Of a DNA stretch of 7,416 bases, positions 1 through 6,242 are shown piece after piece. Below the pieces are notes generated by a model that was not told the origin of the DNA, ran no database searches, and saw only the letters and a list, made by a program, of their open reading frames with translations. The stretch is from Bacillota bacterium (lineage in GTDB: Bacteria; Bacillota; Clostridia; Acetivibrionales; DTU013). Every line of letters begins with the position of its first letter. Position 1 is the first letter of the stretch. Both the position numbers and the translations under genes were made by a program. The stretch covers positions 1 through 7,416 of the forward strand of contig JAEYON010000063.1 of the NCBI GenBank assembly GCA_023411645.1, written 5' to 3'.

Positions 1-1155
1 AGAGATTATGATATCAGCTGGTATTATGATACTGAAACCAATACAGAGATGACCCCTCGTGAAGTGTATGAATTACTGGCTCAGACCAAGGGCTTGACAA
101 ACTCTGCTTATGCCTATGTCAAGGAGGGTTCTGCAATTATAAACAAGGAAGATCTCCTTGATGAGTTCAAAAAACGTTATGATGGGTTAACCGGTGATAG
201 CGAGGGAAACAGTGATGTTTATATCTTACCTGCAGCTGTATACCTAGTGCCGGATGAGGTGTTTGAAGGATATGCAGCCGCCGGGGGTTTAAGCGGTGCA
301 GACGCAGTTGTTATGGCATATATGGAGGGAATTGATCCTGAAACAAATAAATATTCGAAGATCAATGTGCTGCGTGATACATTATCGACTATGAATTTGA
401 AGCTCCAGGACGAAAGTGATGAACCTATCCCTGATGATATTACACAAGAAGAACTTGACGCACTGCTGTATAAAAATACAGTCATTGATGTGGGGGCAAT
501 AGTTGATTCTCTGCCGTTTGCTATCAACGCCTCCTATCACGGGTACACTATCACGGTAATGGTTCCGGAACGCTGTATTTCAAAGTATTTTGCACATATG
601 GATATAACGGATGCAGTTTTTTATTTTAAAGGAGGGGACCATGCGGTCCTGGCTGATAATCTCATAACCGTTATGGATGAGAATGGCCTGCCCTTAGAAA
701 ATTTGCAGGATACAGCTGTTAATGACGATACAGACAGGAATACGATATTTATCATCAATGTTTTTGCCTATGGCTTCATCATTCTGATTTCACTGATAGC
801 GGCAGCAAATGTATTCAACACCATATCAACCGGTATCAACCTGCGGCGAAGGGAGTTCGCAATGCTTAAGTCTGTGGGTATGGCACAGAAGGGCTTCCGG
901 AAAATGATGAATTATGAGTGCCTGATGTATGGTACAAAGTCCTTGATGTGGGGACTGCCTGCGGCGGTAGGAGTCACATATCTGATTTTCCGGAGTATAA
1001 ACGCAGGCTATGTTACAAGCTTCTATATTCCGTGGATATCAATAGTCGTTGCAATATTCAGTGTGTTTGCGGTTGTATTTGCAACAATGCTTTATTCTAT
1101 GAATAAAATTAAAAATGACAATACGATAGACTCGTTAAGAAACGAAAATTTATAA
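1..1155 (+). CDS. ABC transporter permease, FtsX/MacB-like, C-terminal part (5' partial)
   Basis: The reading frame is open from base 1, so the true start lies left of the window; 384 residues are visible. Most of the visible part is a large hydrophilic, presumably extracytoplasmic, domain. It is followed by three hydrophobic segments at about residues 249-274, 313-333 and 344-366. Between the first two lies RRREFAMLKSVGM (about 282-294), the cytoplasmic signature loop of FtsX-fold permeases of MacB/BceB-like export systems. Proteins of this type pair with a cytoplasmic ATPase, often encoded just upstream, and act on peptides, lipids or lipoproteins rather than importing small nutrients. The substrate cannot be told from this piece. 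The methionine at position 49 is an internal codon, not the start. Confidence is high for the family and low for the function. Confidence 0.88.
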   Translation, partial: RDYDISWYYDTETNTEMTPREVYELLAQTKGLTNSAYAYVKEGSAIINKEDLLDEFKKRYDGLTGDSEGNSDVYILPAAVYLVPDEVFEGYAAAGGLSGADAVVMAYMEGIDPETNKYSKINVLRDTLSTMNLKLQDESDEPIPDDITQEELDALLYKNTVIDVGAIVDSLPFAINASYHGYTITVMVPERCISKYFAHMDITDAVFYFKGGDHAVLADNLITVMDENGLPLENLQDTAVNDDTDRNTIFIINVFAYGFIILISLIAAANVFNTISTGINLRRREFAMLKSVGMAQKGFRKMMNYECLMYGTKSLMWGLPAAVGVTYLIFRSINAGYVTSFYIPWISIVVAIFSVFAVVFATMLYSMNKIKNDNTIDSLRNENL

Positions 1156-1187
1156 ACGAGGCAACAAAAATATGTGATAATATATTC

Positions 1188-1221
1188 TTTGATTTATTTG
1201 TATCAAATTTATAGTTTTTTT
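1188..1221 (+). terminator. possible weak terminator after the ABC permease gene
   Basis: A 6-bp A/T-rich stem (TTTGAT 1188-1193 with ATCAAA 1202-1207, 8-nt loop) sits 33 nt past the permease stop. A run of seven T follows at 1215-1221 after a short gap. The stem is weak and the T run is offset, so this is only a candidate. Confidence 0.28.
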
Positions 1222-1232
1222 GTAAAAGTATA

Positions 1233-1263
1233 TTGACTTTGACGTCGTGTCGTCCACTAAAAT
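1233..1263 (+). promoter_or_regulatory. MerR-type promoter and operator with a 19-bp spacer
   Basis: The -35 element is TTGACT (1233-1238) and the -10 is TAAAAT (1258-1263), with 19 bp between them. MerR-family regulators characteristically work on promoters with 19-20-bp spacers, which they untwist to activate. The spacer holds an imperfect dyad, GACG (1241-1244) and CGTC (1251-1254), the expected place for a MerR dimer. The promoter lies directly before the regulator gene, so autoregulation is the simplest reading (inference). Confidence 0.65.
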
Positions 1264-1286
1264 GATTTCAGAGAGGAGGCGAACAG

Positions 1287-2258
1287 ATGAAACTTATGAC
1301 GATCAGCGAGGTTACAAAGACCTTAAATGTTTCAACAAGAATGCTTCGGTATTATGATGAAATCGGGCTGTTGCCCAGCACTCGCAAGCAAGATTACGCG
1401 TATCGCGTGTATGATGAGTCTGCTGTAAGACGTCTGCAACAGATTATCACACTGCGAAAGCTCCGTATCCCGTTAAAAAAGATTGCGATGATTTTTAGTG
1501 ATACTGAGCAAACAAGAATTATTGAGGTCTTTCAGGAAAGCATGGATGAGCTTGACAATGAGATATCTGCGCTTCAAACAATACGAGAAATTTTGCATTT
1601 GTTTATCGCACGGTTAAACTCAGTGTCGGGTACACACATCAAAACTAGCATGCTTGACGATGCTGATATCATTAGTGTTATTCAGACGCTCAGCCTTTCA
1701 AAAATCAGTTTTAAGGAGGAACGTTCTATGGACGACCTAAACAAAGCAAATGAAACCTTATCAACCTTAAAGAATGTGCGCATTATTCATCTACCCCCAT
1801 GTACTGTTGCTGCAAGCCACTATTTCGGTGAAAATCCTGAAGATAATGCTGGTAAACCGCTAGATGAGTTTGTTAGAAGAATTGAGCTTCATAAAATCAA
1901 GCCTGATCTGAGGATGTTCGGATTCAATAATCCTTCGCCGAAAGGTAATGAAACATACGGATATGAGTTCTGGGTGACCATCCCGGATGATTTTGATGTG
2001 CCGTCACCGCTGCAGAAGAAATACTTTAAAGGCGGACTGTATGCAGCTCATTGTATCAAGATGGGAGATTTTCATGAATGGCAGCTTCTTGTTCAATGGA
2101 TTATGAACAGCAATGAATATGAATATGATGCACGGGAGCCATTGGGGATGAATGGTTCTCTGGAAGAGCATCTTAATGCATATTCTTATTTTGAAGGTAA
2201 TGAAAAGGCAGCACAGTTTATACAACTCGACCTGCTGATACCCATAAAGGCAAAATAA
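1287..2258 (+). CDS. MerR-family transcriptional regulator with GyrI-like effector-binding domain
   Basis: This is a 323-residue cytoplasmic regulator. Residues 1-70 form the MerR winged helix-turn-helix: TISEVTKTLNVSTRMLRYYD (5-24) is the recognition region with the typical RYYDEIGLLP sequence, followed by the wing YRVYDESAVRRL. Residues 75-112 form the long dimerisation helix. A linker to about 160 leads into a C-terminal domain (about 165-320) with features of the GyrI-like/AraC effector-binding fold, including YGYEFWV (224-230), GGLYAAHC (249-256) and a final LDLLIPI strand (314-320). This architecture is shared with BltR/BmrR-type multidrug sensors, which bind hydrophobic or cationic small molecules. 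The start is supported by AGGAGG at 1274-1279, 7 nt upstream. No transporter follows; the only efflux-like neighbour is the ABC permease upstream. Ligand and targets are unknown. Confidence 0.92.
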   Translation: MKLMTISEVTKTLNVSTRMLRYYDEIGLLPSTRKQDYAYRVYDESAVRRLQQIITLRKLRIPLKKIAMIFSDTEQTRIIEVFQESMDELDNEISALQTIREILHLFIARLNSVSGTHIKTSMLDDADIISVIQTLSLSKISFKEERSMDDLNKANETLSTLKNVRIIHLPPCTVAASHYFGENPEDNAGKPLDEFVRRIELHKIKPDLRMFGFNNPSPKGNETYGYEFWVTIPDDFDVPSPLQKKYFKGGLYAAHCIKMGDFHEWQLLVQWIMNSNEYEYDAREPLGMNGSLEEHLNAYSYFEGNEKAAQFIQLDLLIPIKAK

Positions 2259-2277
2259 AATTTCTGCTAGGATCAGC

Positions 2278-2304
2278 CCCCCGTTACCTTACCGGTAACG
2301 GGGG
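2278..2304 (+). terminator. strong hairpin, probable terminator of the MerR gene
   Basis: A perfect 11-bp inverted repeat (CCCCCGTTACC 2278-2288, GGTAACGGGGG 2294-2304) with a 5-nt loop begins 19 nt past the MerR stop. The sequence after it is T-rich but not a clean T tract (TTGAACACCTTTT). It is a likely terminator separating the MerR gene from the next promoter, 32 bp further on, though an imperfect example. Confidence 0.6.
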
Positions 2305-2336
2305 TTGAACACCTTTTATACTTTTTAAATTATTCG

Positions 2337-2365
2337 TTGACAATTTTTAGAACTGCTTATATAAT
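2337..2365 (+). promoter_or_regulatory. perfect consensus sigma-A promoter of the leader/rsgA operon
   Basis: TTGACA (2337-2342) and TATAAT (2360-2365) are both exact consensus hexamers with the optimal 17-bp spacer. Transcription should begin near 2372. Such a strong promoter ahead of a long leader suggests that expression is limited downstream, by attenuation, rather than at initiation. Confidence 0.88.
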
Positions 2366-2372
2366 GAAAATG

Positions 2373-2388
2373 TTGCAGTATACTGCAA
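2373..2388. promoter_or_regulatory. 16-bp perfect palindrome at the transcription start, possible operator
   Basis: TTGCAGTATACTGCAA is a perfect 16-bp palindrome starting 8 bp after the -10 hexamer, at the expected transcription start. A repressor dimer bound here would block the promoter. In RNA it would be a short stem at the extreme 5' end. No cognate repressor can be named. Confidence 0.5.
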
Positions 2389-2421
2389 ATAACAGATTTT
2401 TGTACGAAAGGAGTTGTTTTG

Positions 2422-2457
2422 ATGTCGGTTAAATGTGTTGAGGTGGGTTTTGACTAA
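2422..2457 (+). CDS. leader peptide MSVKCVEVGFD
   Basis: This 11-codon open frame starts about 50 nt after the predicted transcription start and is preceded by a good ribosome binding site, AAAGGAG (2407-2413), 8 nt before the ATG. It ends in TAA and is followed by over 300 nt of structured leader. A short, well-translated frame between a strong promoter and tandem terminators is what ribosome-mediated attenuators use: stalling or altered translation on the peptide changes folding of the RNA behind it. The codons are not biased to a single amino acid, so it does not look like an amino-acid attenuator; drug-dependent stalling is more plausible (inference). Confidence 0.5.
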   Translation: MSVKCVEVGFD

Positions 2458-2600
2458 TTAAATATTGGCACAGGTACGCAAAATTACCTTATAACAGGTT
2501 TTGTTTGTGTTACCTATGCAGCTTCTTTCGAGCAACCAGGTGGCATGGGCGAGAAGTTGGTATAACCGACTACCAGCCCTGAATCGTGTATATAACAATT
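2458..2600 (+). promoter_or_regulatory. structured leader RNA with competing stem-loops
   Basis: Four short complementary blocks allow exclusive pairings. AGGTA (2472-2476) pairs with TACCT (2485-2489). The same ACCT (2486-2489) can instead pair with AGGT (2496-2499). That AGGT can in turn pair with ACCT (2512-2515). Beyond them, 2519-2527 pairs with 2551-2559 (9 bp with two wobbles). TGGTA (2558-2562) pairs with TACCA (2571-2575) and shares bases with the previous stem. CGTGT (2585-2589) can pair with GCACG (2605-2609), the 5' arm of the first terminator, and so is a candidate antiterminator. All pairings were drawn by eye, without energy calculation. Confidence 0.5.
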
Positions 2601-2603
2601 AGC

Positions 2604-2630
2604 AGCACGCATTGGGTAGCGTGTTTTTTT
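2604..2630 (+). terminator. attenuator terminator 1
   Basis: AGCACGC (2604-2610) pairs with GCGTGTT (2619-2625, one wobble) around an 8-nt loop and runs straight into a T tract ending at 2630. This is a good intrinsic terminator shape. It lies inside the leader, upstream of the coding genes, as expected of an attenuator. Confidence 0.68.
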
Positions 2631-2648
2631 ATTGCTTTTATACAAGAT

Positions 2649-2683
2649 AAGGGACTCACATCAACAGATGAATGTCTCTTTTT
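2649..2683 (+). terminator. attenuator terminator 2 (weaker)
   Basis: AAGGGAC (2649-2655) pairs with GTCTCTT (2674-2680, one wobble). After a 3x3 internal loop, CATC (2659-2662) pairs with GATG (2667-2670) around AACA. A TTTTT run ends the element at 2683. It is less stable than its neighbours and may be a folding intermediate rather than a true terminator. Confidence 0.42.
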
Positions 2684-2686
2684 AAA

Positions 2687-2717
2687 CCCGCAGGTGGTCG
2701 TTATCTGCGGGCTTTTT
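2687..2717 (+). terminator. attenuator terminator 3
   Basis: CCCGCAG (2687-2693) pairs perfectly with CTGCGGG (2705-2711). Two further inner pairs (2694-2695 with 2703-2704, one a wobble) leave a 7-nt loop. It is followed by C and TTTTT (2713-2717). This is the strongest G/C-rich terminator in the leader, about 55 nt before the first structural gene. A downstream GCGGG (2735-2739) could also pair with its 5' arm. Confidence 0.7.
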
Positions 2718-2771
2718 ATATGCTTTTTCAGGTTGCGGGGCCAACAATTTTGATTTAGGAGAGTGATGTTT

Positions 2772-2921
2772 ATGAGAAAAATTAAGAGCACTTTTGATTA
2801 TATAAAGACAATTCGCGGTAGTTGGGTGATAAATCCCCGAACAAGGGTGCAGGAGAATGAAATGAAGAACAAAAAGAAGCGCAGACAGGAAGAAAAGAGA
2901 TTAGTAAAGGATGGATTGTAA
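2772..2921 (+). CDS. 49-aa highly basic protein upstream of the RsgA-like GTPase
   Basis: This small frame encodes 49 residues. The first 18 are mixed with aromatic positions (F8, Y10, W18). W-V-I-N-P-R-T-R-V follows at 18-26. The second half is dominated by Lys/Arg/Glu, with KNKKKRRQEEKR at 32-43, a composition typical of RNA- or ribosome-binding tails. AGGAG at 2757-2761 lies 10 nt before this ATG; an in-frame ATG at 2766 (4 nt from AGGAG) is an alternative start that would add two residues. The frame ends with TAA at 2919-2921, just 3 bp before the GTPase ATG, in the arrangement TAATAGATG. The GTPase has only a distant, weak ribosome site of its own, so translational coupling is likely. 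I do not recognise a characterised family. Good ribosome site, coding-like composition and tight spacing support a real gene. Confidence 0.7.
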   Translation: MRKIKSTFDYIKTIRGSWVINPRTRVQENEMKNKKKRRQEEKRLVKDGL

Positions 2922-2924
2922 TAG

Positions 2925-4358
2925 ATGAATATAAAGAATAAAGAAATGCTGAATTTAGCAGATTACGGATTTATGCCAACAATGATGCCGGAAGATGTAA
3001 GTGGTACCCCGGCACGTATTTTGGCAGTGCACAAGGAACGCTATGAAATCATCTGTGAATATGGTAAGGCTTATGGAAGGCTAAAGGCAAGTATATATTT
3101 CGGAGAAGGCAATGAATGCTTTCCTACAACTGGGGATTTTGTGCTAATTCAATATAACTCAAGTGGTGATAGCCTGATAATAAAAACACTAGATCGCAAG
3201 TCGAAGTTTGCACGTAATGATTTCTCAGGCCATGCGTCTGGCTATGTTAAAACGGTAAAGGAGCAAGTTGTTGCATCTAACTTTGACTATGTATTTATTA
3301 TGGCATCGCTCAACTACGATTTCAATCTTAAGAGAATTGAGCGTTACCTCACTCTGGCATGGCAAAGCGGCGCAATTCCTGTTATTGTGCTAACTAAAGC
3401 AGACTTAATGGACGATTTTACTGACAAAGTCCGGGCTGTAGAAATGATAGCAGCTGATGTCGGTATTTATGCTGTTAGTGCAAAGACGGGGTATGGCATT
3501 GATAGACTTTCCGAATATCTTAAACCGCGTAAAACAATAGTTTTTCTTGGTTCCTCAGGCGTAGGGAAATCAAGTCTTGTCAACGCACTAGCCGCAGAAG
3601 AAATTATGACTGTAAATAAAATCCGTGAGGATGATTCCAAAGGTCGCCATACTACCACCCATCGCCAATTGATTATGCTTAATAACGGCGTAATGATCAT
3701 CGATACACCGGGGATGCGCGAGCTTGGCATGTGGGATGTCAGTAAGGGTCTTGAAGAAGCGTTTGGCGACGTGGAAAGATATCTTGGACAGTGTAAGTTC
3801 AGCGATTGCCACCATCAGACCGAGCCGGGCTGCGCAGTCAGGACGGCGATTGTGGGAGGCGAGCTTTCGCCCGAGCGCTGGGAGAGATATTTGCAGCTGA
3901 AACAAGAAGCCAAATTTTCTGACGACAAATCGGGATATTTGCATGAAAAGCGGCAGCGGCACAAAGACATTTCAAAATTACAAAAGCAGTATAAGAAAGC
4001 AGATTACCGGCATACAGCTTGCGAGGAGAGCTTTACCTGTAAGATCTGTGGAACGTATATTGTGCCGGAGGGCGCAGGCAGCCAGCACAGAAATCATTGT
4101 CCAAAATGTCTGTCCAGCATTCATGTTGACAACCAGCCGGGTGACAGGGCATCTCTTTGCAAAGGGATTATGGATCCGATTAGTGTATGGGTGCGTAAAG
4201 ACGGTGAATGGGCAATTATTCATCGGTGTCGTCTATGTGGTGAACTTAGTTCAAATCGGATAGCTGCCGACGACAATCCCACACTTCTTATGTCCTTTGC
4301 AGTGAAGCCGTTGGCAACACCACCTTTTCCGTTAGGTCAACTGGAGAGGCAGCTTTGA
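2925..4358 (+). CDS. rsgA: RsgA-type ribosome-associated GTPase fused to a C-terminal RNHCP zinc domain
   Basis: This is a 477-residue cytoplasmic protein. An N-terminal OB-fold (about 28-95) precedes a circularly permuted GTPase with motifs in the order G4 (TKAD 157-160), G5 (SAK 185-187), G1 (GSSGVGKSS 209-217), G2 (TTTH 243-246) and G3 (DTPG 260-263). The RsgA zinc site follows as C290-x4-C295-x-H297-x5-C303. RsgA/YjeQ/CpgA enzymes bind the 30S subunit and check late assembly, with GTP hydrolysis driving release. Ordinary members are about 290-360 residues. Here a basic linker (about 338-360) leads to a second cysteine-rich module: C372-x2-C375, RNHCPKC (389-395), C412, HRC (433-435) and C438, ending SSNRIAADDNP. 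This matches the RNHCP domain, usually a stand-alone small protein of unknown function. Context suggests an accessory paralogue, not the housekeeping copy. The start follows the small upstream frame by 3 bp. Confidence 0.93.
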   Translation: MNIKNKEMLNLADYGFMPTMMPEDVSGTPARILAVHKERYEIICEYGKAYGRLKASIYFGEGNECFPTTGDFVLIQYNSSGDSLIIKTLDRKSKFARNDFSGHASGYVKTVKEQVVASNFDYVFIMASLNYDFNLKRIERYLTLAWQSGAIPVIVLTKADLMDDFTDKVRAVEMIAADVGIYAVSAKTGYGIDRLSEYLKPRKTIVFLGSSGVGKSSLVNALAAEEIMTVNKIREDDSKGRHTTTHRQLIMLNNGVMIIDTPGMRELGMWDVSKGLEEAFGDVERYLGQCKFSDCHHQTEPGCAVRTAIVGGELSPERWERYLQLKQEAKFSDDKSGYLHEKRQRHKDISKLQKQYKKADYRHTACEESFTCKICGTYIVPEGAGSQHRNHCPKCLSSIHVDNQPGDRASLCKGIMDPISVWVRKDGEWAIIHRCRLCGELSSNRIAADDNPTLLMSFAVKPLATPPFPLGQLERQL

Positions 4359-4425
4359 TAATGGGCTAAAGCCGCAGGAAACAACCTAAATGGAGCAAGT
4401 AGATGAAGAAATGGAGGGCTATTTT

Positions 4426-5535
4426 ATGTATACTGAGCAAATTCAAATTAAAGCTGAAACGCTTGCGAATGTTTTAGGTAAAATGTTTAGTGTAAACATA
4501 ATCCATGCAAGTTATCAGACCAAACAGCTCCATGGCGGGACACTGGGCGATGTGCGGCTTGTCACAGGCATTGCTGAAACCATTGAGGGTAAGAAATGGC
4601 CTTTTAAAGTTGTTTTAAAAATCCAGAAGAAGTGGGAACGCCCCGGCGATCAGGATTCATGGCGCAGGGAATATGACTTATACACCTCGGACTTCGGGAA
4701 GGTTTTCACCGATTCGTTACGTTGGCCGAAGTATTATCACGCGGAGATGAACGACGACGAAATACACTTATGGATTGAGTATATAGACGGTATATCAGGC
4801 GATAGGCTTGACATTGAAACGCTCGAATTTGCAGCAACAGAGTTAGGACGTTTTCAAGGTAGAATATACAAGCAGCAGGAAACGCTAAGAAACATAAGTT
4901 TTTTGAGCGAACCTGACACGCTCAGTAAAAACTTTGAACAATGGCATACGCAGACGTTTTCACATGAATTTCTTATCTCTGATCAATGCCGATTACCGGG
5001 ATTCTTAAAGCAAATGCTGAAAAATGGGGAGATACAGCTATATAACGGCAAATCGTTTGAATATGGCTGTCTTCGCTCCGCGGGATGCGACATACCGGAA
5101 TATTTAAAACAGATGCTCTTTGATATCGATGATAATAGAGAAGCTTTATTCAATTCTTTGAAGCGCCTGCCAGTGGTGCTGTGCCATCGTGATTTCTGGG
5201 TAGAAAATATATTTTTGTCGGAGGGAAAAATACGCCTGATCGATTGGGACTGCGCCGGATTTGGATATTTAGGTGAGGATATTGCAAGCCTTATCTACGA
5301 TGAAACTGAGACCAAAAACTTGCATGAATACTTCCGCAGGCTTATTCCGGCTTATGTAAAGGGCATTTCGGAATATTTAGAGATTCCTCGGGACTTTAAT
5401 AAATATATACAGGAAATGATTCTTATAGTATTTGGTTATAGGTTGGTGCAAAGCCATATGTTCACAGAATCACCTGAAGCTAAAGAAGAACAAGTAAAAA
5501 GACTTCAAATAATCTATGAAATGAGGGATATGTAA
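4426..5535 (+). CDS. phosphotransferase of the aminoglycoside/choline kinase (APH) superfamily
   Basis: The product is 369 residues from the preferred ATG. The protein-kinase-like APH fold is shown by a probable ATP-binding lysine in VVLKIQ (K65), a candidate partner glutamate in RREYDLY (E82), the catalytic loop HRDFWVEN (254-261, with D256 as base and N261) and the metal-binding LIDWD (271-275, D273). Members phosphorylate hydroxyls on aminoglycosides, macrolides, choline, homoserine or sugars; the substrate cannot be deduced here. The start at 4426 is preferred because GGAGGG (4413-4418) lies 7 nt upstream. An in-frame ATG at 4390 has a poorer site (AGGAA) and would add 12 unremarkable residues. 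The gene begins 67 bp after the GTPase stop, with no promoter or terminator evident between them, so it is probably in the same operon. A resistance role is possible but unproven. Confidence 0.87.
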   Translation: MYTEQIQIKAETLANVLGKMFSVNIIHASYQTKQLHGGTLGDVRLVTGIAETIEGKKWPFKVVLKIQKKWERPGDQDSWRREYDLYTSDFGKVFTDSLRWPKYYHAEMNDDEIHLWIEYIDGISGDRLDIETLEFAATELGRFQGRIYKQQETLRNISFLSEPDTLSKNFEQWHTQTFSHEFLISDQCRLPGFLKQMLKNGEIQLYNGKSFEYGCLRSAGCDIPEYLKQMLFDIDDNREALFNSLKRLPVVLCHRDFWVENIFLSEGKIRLIDWDCAGFGYLGEDIASLIYDETETKNLHEYFRRLIPAYVKGISEYLEIPRDFNKYIQEMILIVFGYRLVQSHMFTESPEAKEEQVKRLQIIYEMRDM

Positions 5536-5631
5536 ATTGGTGCGAAAAGAGTGTTTGACGATGTGTGCGGCAGTCCATATACCGACGAGGAAGATAAAAT
5601 GTGCTTTATATTGGAAAGGGGTGCGTTATGA
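5536..5631 (+). other. in-frame open extension after the kinase stop, possible gene remnant
   Basis: After the kinase TAA the same frame stays open for 31 codons and ends in TGA. The translation has protein-like content, including RVFDDVCGSPYTDEEDKM, without the low complexity expected of spacer DNA. Its TGA overlaps the acetyltransferase ATG as ATGA (5628-5631), a junction typical of translationally coupled genes. It may be the 3' end of a lost gene, the relic of a longer kinase, or chance. No convincing start with a ribosome site is visible. Confidence 0.25.
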
Positions 5632-6068
5632 ATATTGCTCTTGAACCTTTAGATGTAAACAACTGGTTGAAAATCTGTGAATTATCAGTTGCCGAAGAAC
5701 AAAAACAGGTTTTTCCTATTCCCAACGTTTATTGGATTGGTATCAGCCGGTATGAGGAGCATAGCGAGCTATTTGCCATTAAACAAGGTGATAATTACGT
5801 TGGTCTAATTGGATGCGGATATGACGAGGACGGCGTATCCGGATATATTAATCCGCTTATGATTGATGCACATTATCAACGTCAGGGCATTGCCTATGAA
5901 GCGTTACGATTGATAAAGGACTATCTAATTCACAAATATCACGTCCCTTGTATTCATATCAATCACAGTAAAGAGAACCATATAGCGGGCAAATTATATG
6001 AACGCCTTGGGTTTGCAATCTATTCTGAGACGGAAAAGGAATTTCAAAGAAGCTATCAGGTTAAATGA
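5628..6068 (+). CDS. GNAT-family N-acetyltransferase, spermidine/spermine-type (BltD-like)
   Basis: The product is 146 residues. The acetyl-CoA signature is QRQGIA (84-89, the Q/R-x-x-G-x-G/A motif A) after the beta-strand INPLMID (74-80). Motif B is represented by INHSKENHIAGKLYERLGF (111-129), with an Asn and the LYERLGF helix end usual in GNAT enzymes. The N-terminal LSVAEEQKQVFP stretch resembles polyamine acetyltransferases such as Bacillus BltD, so a polyamine or other amine acceptor is a reasonable guess. ATG at 5628 is chosen because GGAAAGGGG (5613-5621) ends 6 nt upstream; an upstream in-frame GTG at 5601 has no comparable site. It lies 92 bp after the kinase stop on the same strand and is probably the last gene of the operon. 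Polyamines bind RNA and ribosomes, which would fit the operon, but this is speculative. Confidence 0.88.
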   Translation: MNIALEPLDVNNWLKICELSVAEEQKQVFPIPNVYWIGISRYEEHSELFAIKQGDNYVGLIGCGYDEDGVSGYINPLMIDAHYQRQGIAYEALRLIKDYLIHKYHVPCIHINHSKENHIAGKLYERLGFAIYSETEKEFQRSYQVK

Positions 6069-6127
6069 AGTGAGGTAATCAAATGCCACTAATGCTTAAT
6101 TTTCTAAGACGAATAATTGTATATTTG

Positions 6128-6149
6128 AAGCCTTGTTATTCAAGGTTTT
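6128..6149 (+). terminator. possible terminator after the acetyltransferase
   Basis: AAGCCTTG (6128-6135) pairs with CAAGGTTT (6141-6148; one G-U) around a TTATT loop, about 60 nt past the acetyltransferase stop. The T run is short (TTTT, partly within the stem), so this is a weak candidate. Confidence 0.35.
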
Positions 6150-6242
6150 AATTTGCTGTTTAAAGAAAATTAAGTGAGAGCTGCATATTTAGTTTGATAT
6201 ATTTATTGCCTGATGCAGGATTTCCATCTATTTCAGTATATC

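Noticed and set aside
2458..2717. T-box or metabolite riboswitch reading of the leader
   Set aside because: I could not find the conserved T-box sequence or the core of a known riboswitch; the translated short peptide fits peptide-dependent attenuation better.
2570..2791. Antisense open frame of 73 codons across the leader
   Set aside because: It spans the three terminator hairpins and has no ribosome site or protein-like features; the RNA structures explain the region better.
3467..3962. Two antisense open frames of 87 and 124 codons inside the GTPase gene
   Set aside because: They overlap the G1, G3 and zinc motifs of a well-supported + strand gene and lack plausible starts; they are shadows of its codon pattern.
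3943..4263. A + strand open frame of 106 codons in a second frame
   Set aside because: It overlaps the RNHCP region, whose cysteine pattern and RNHCPKC signature are in the GTPase frame. There is no ribosome site and no sign of a frameshift splitting the fusion.
4390..4425. Upstream ATG of the kinase
   Set aside because: In frame, but its ribosome site is poorer than GGAGGG in front of the ATG at 4426; kept only as an alternative.
5601..5627. GTG start for the acetyltransferase
   Set aside because: The ATG at 5628 has a strong ribosome site 6 nt upstream, and the GNAT domain is complete from there.
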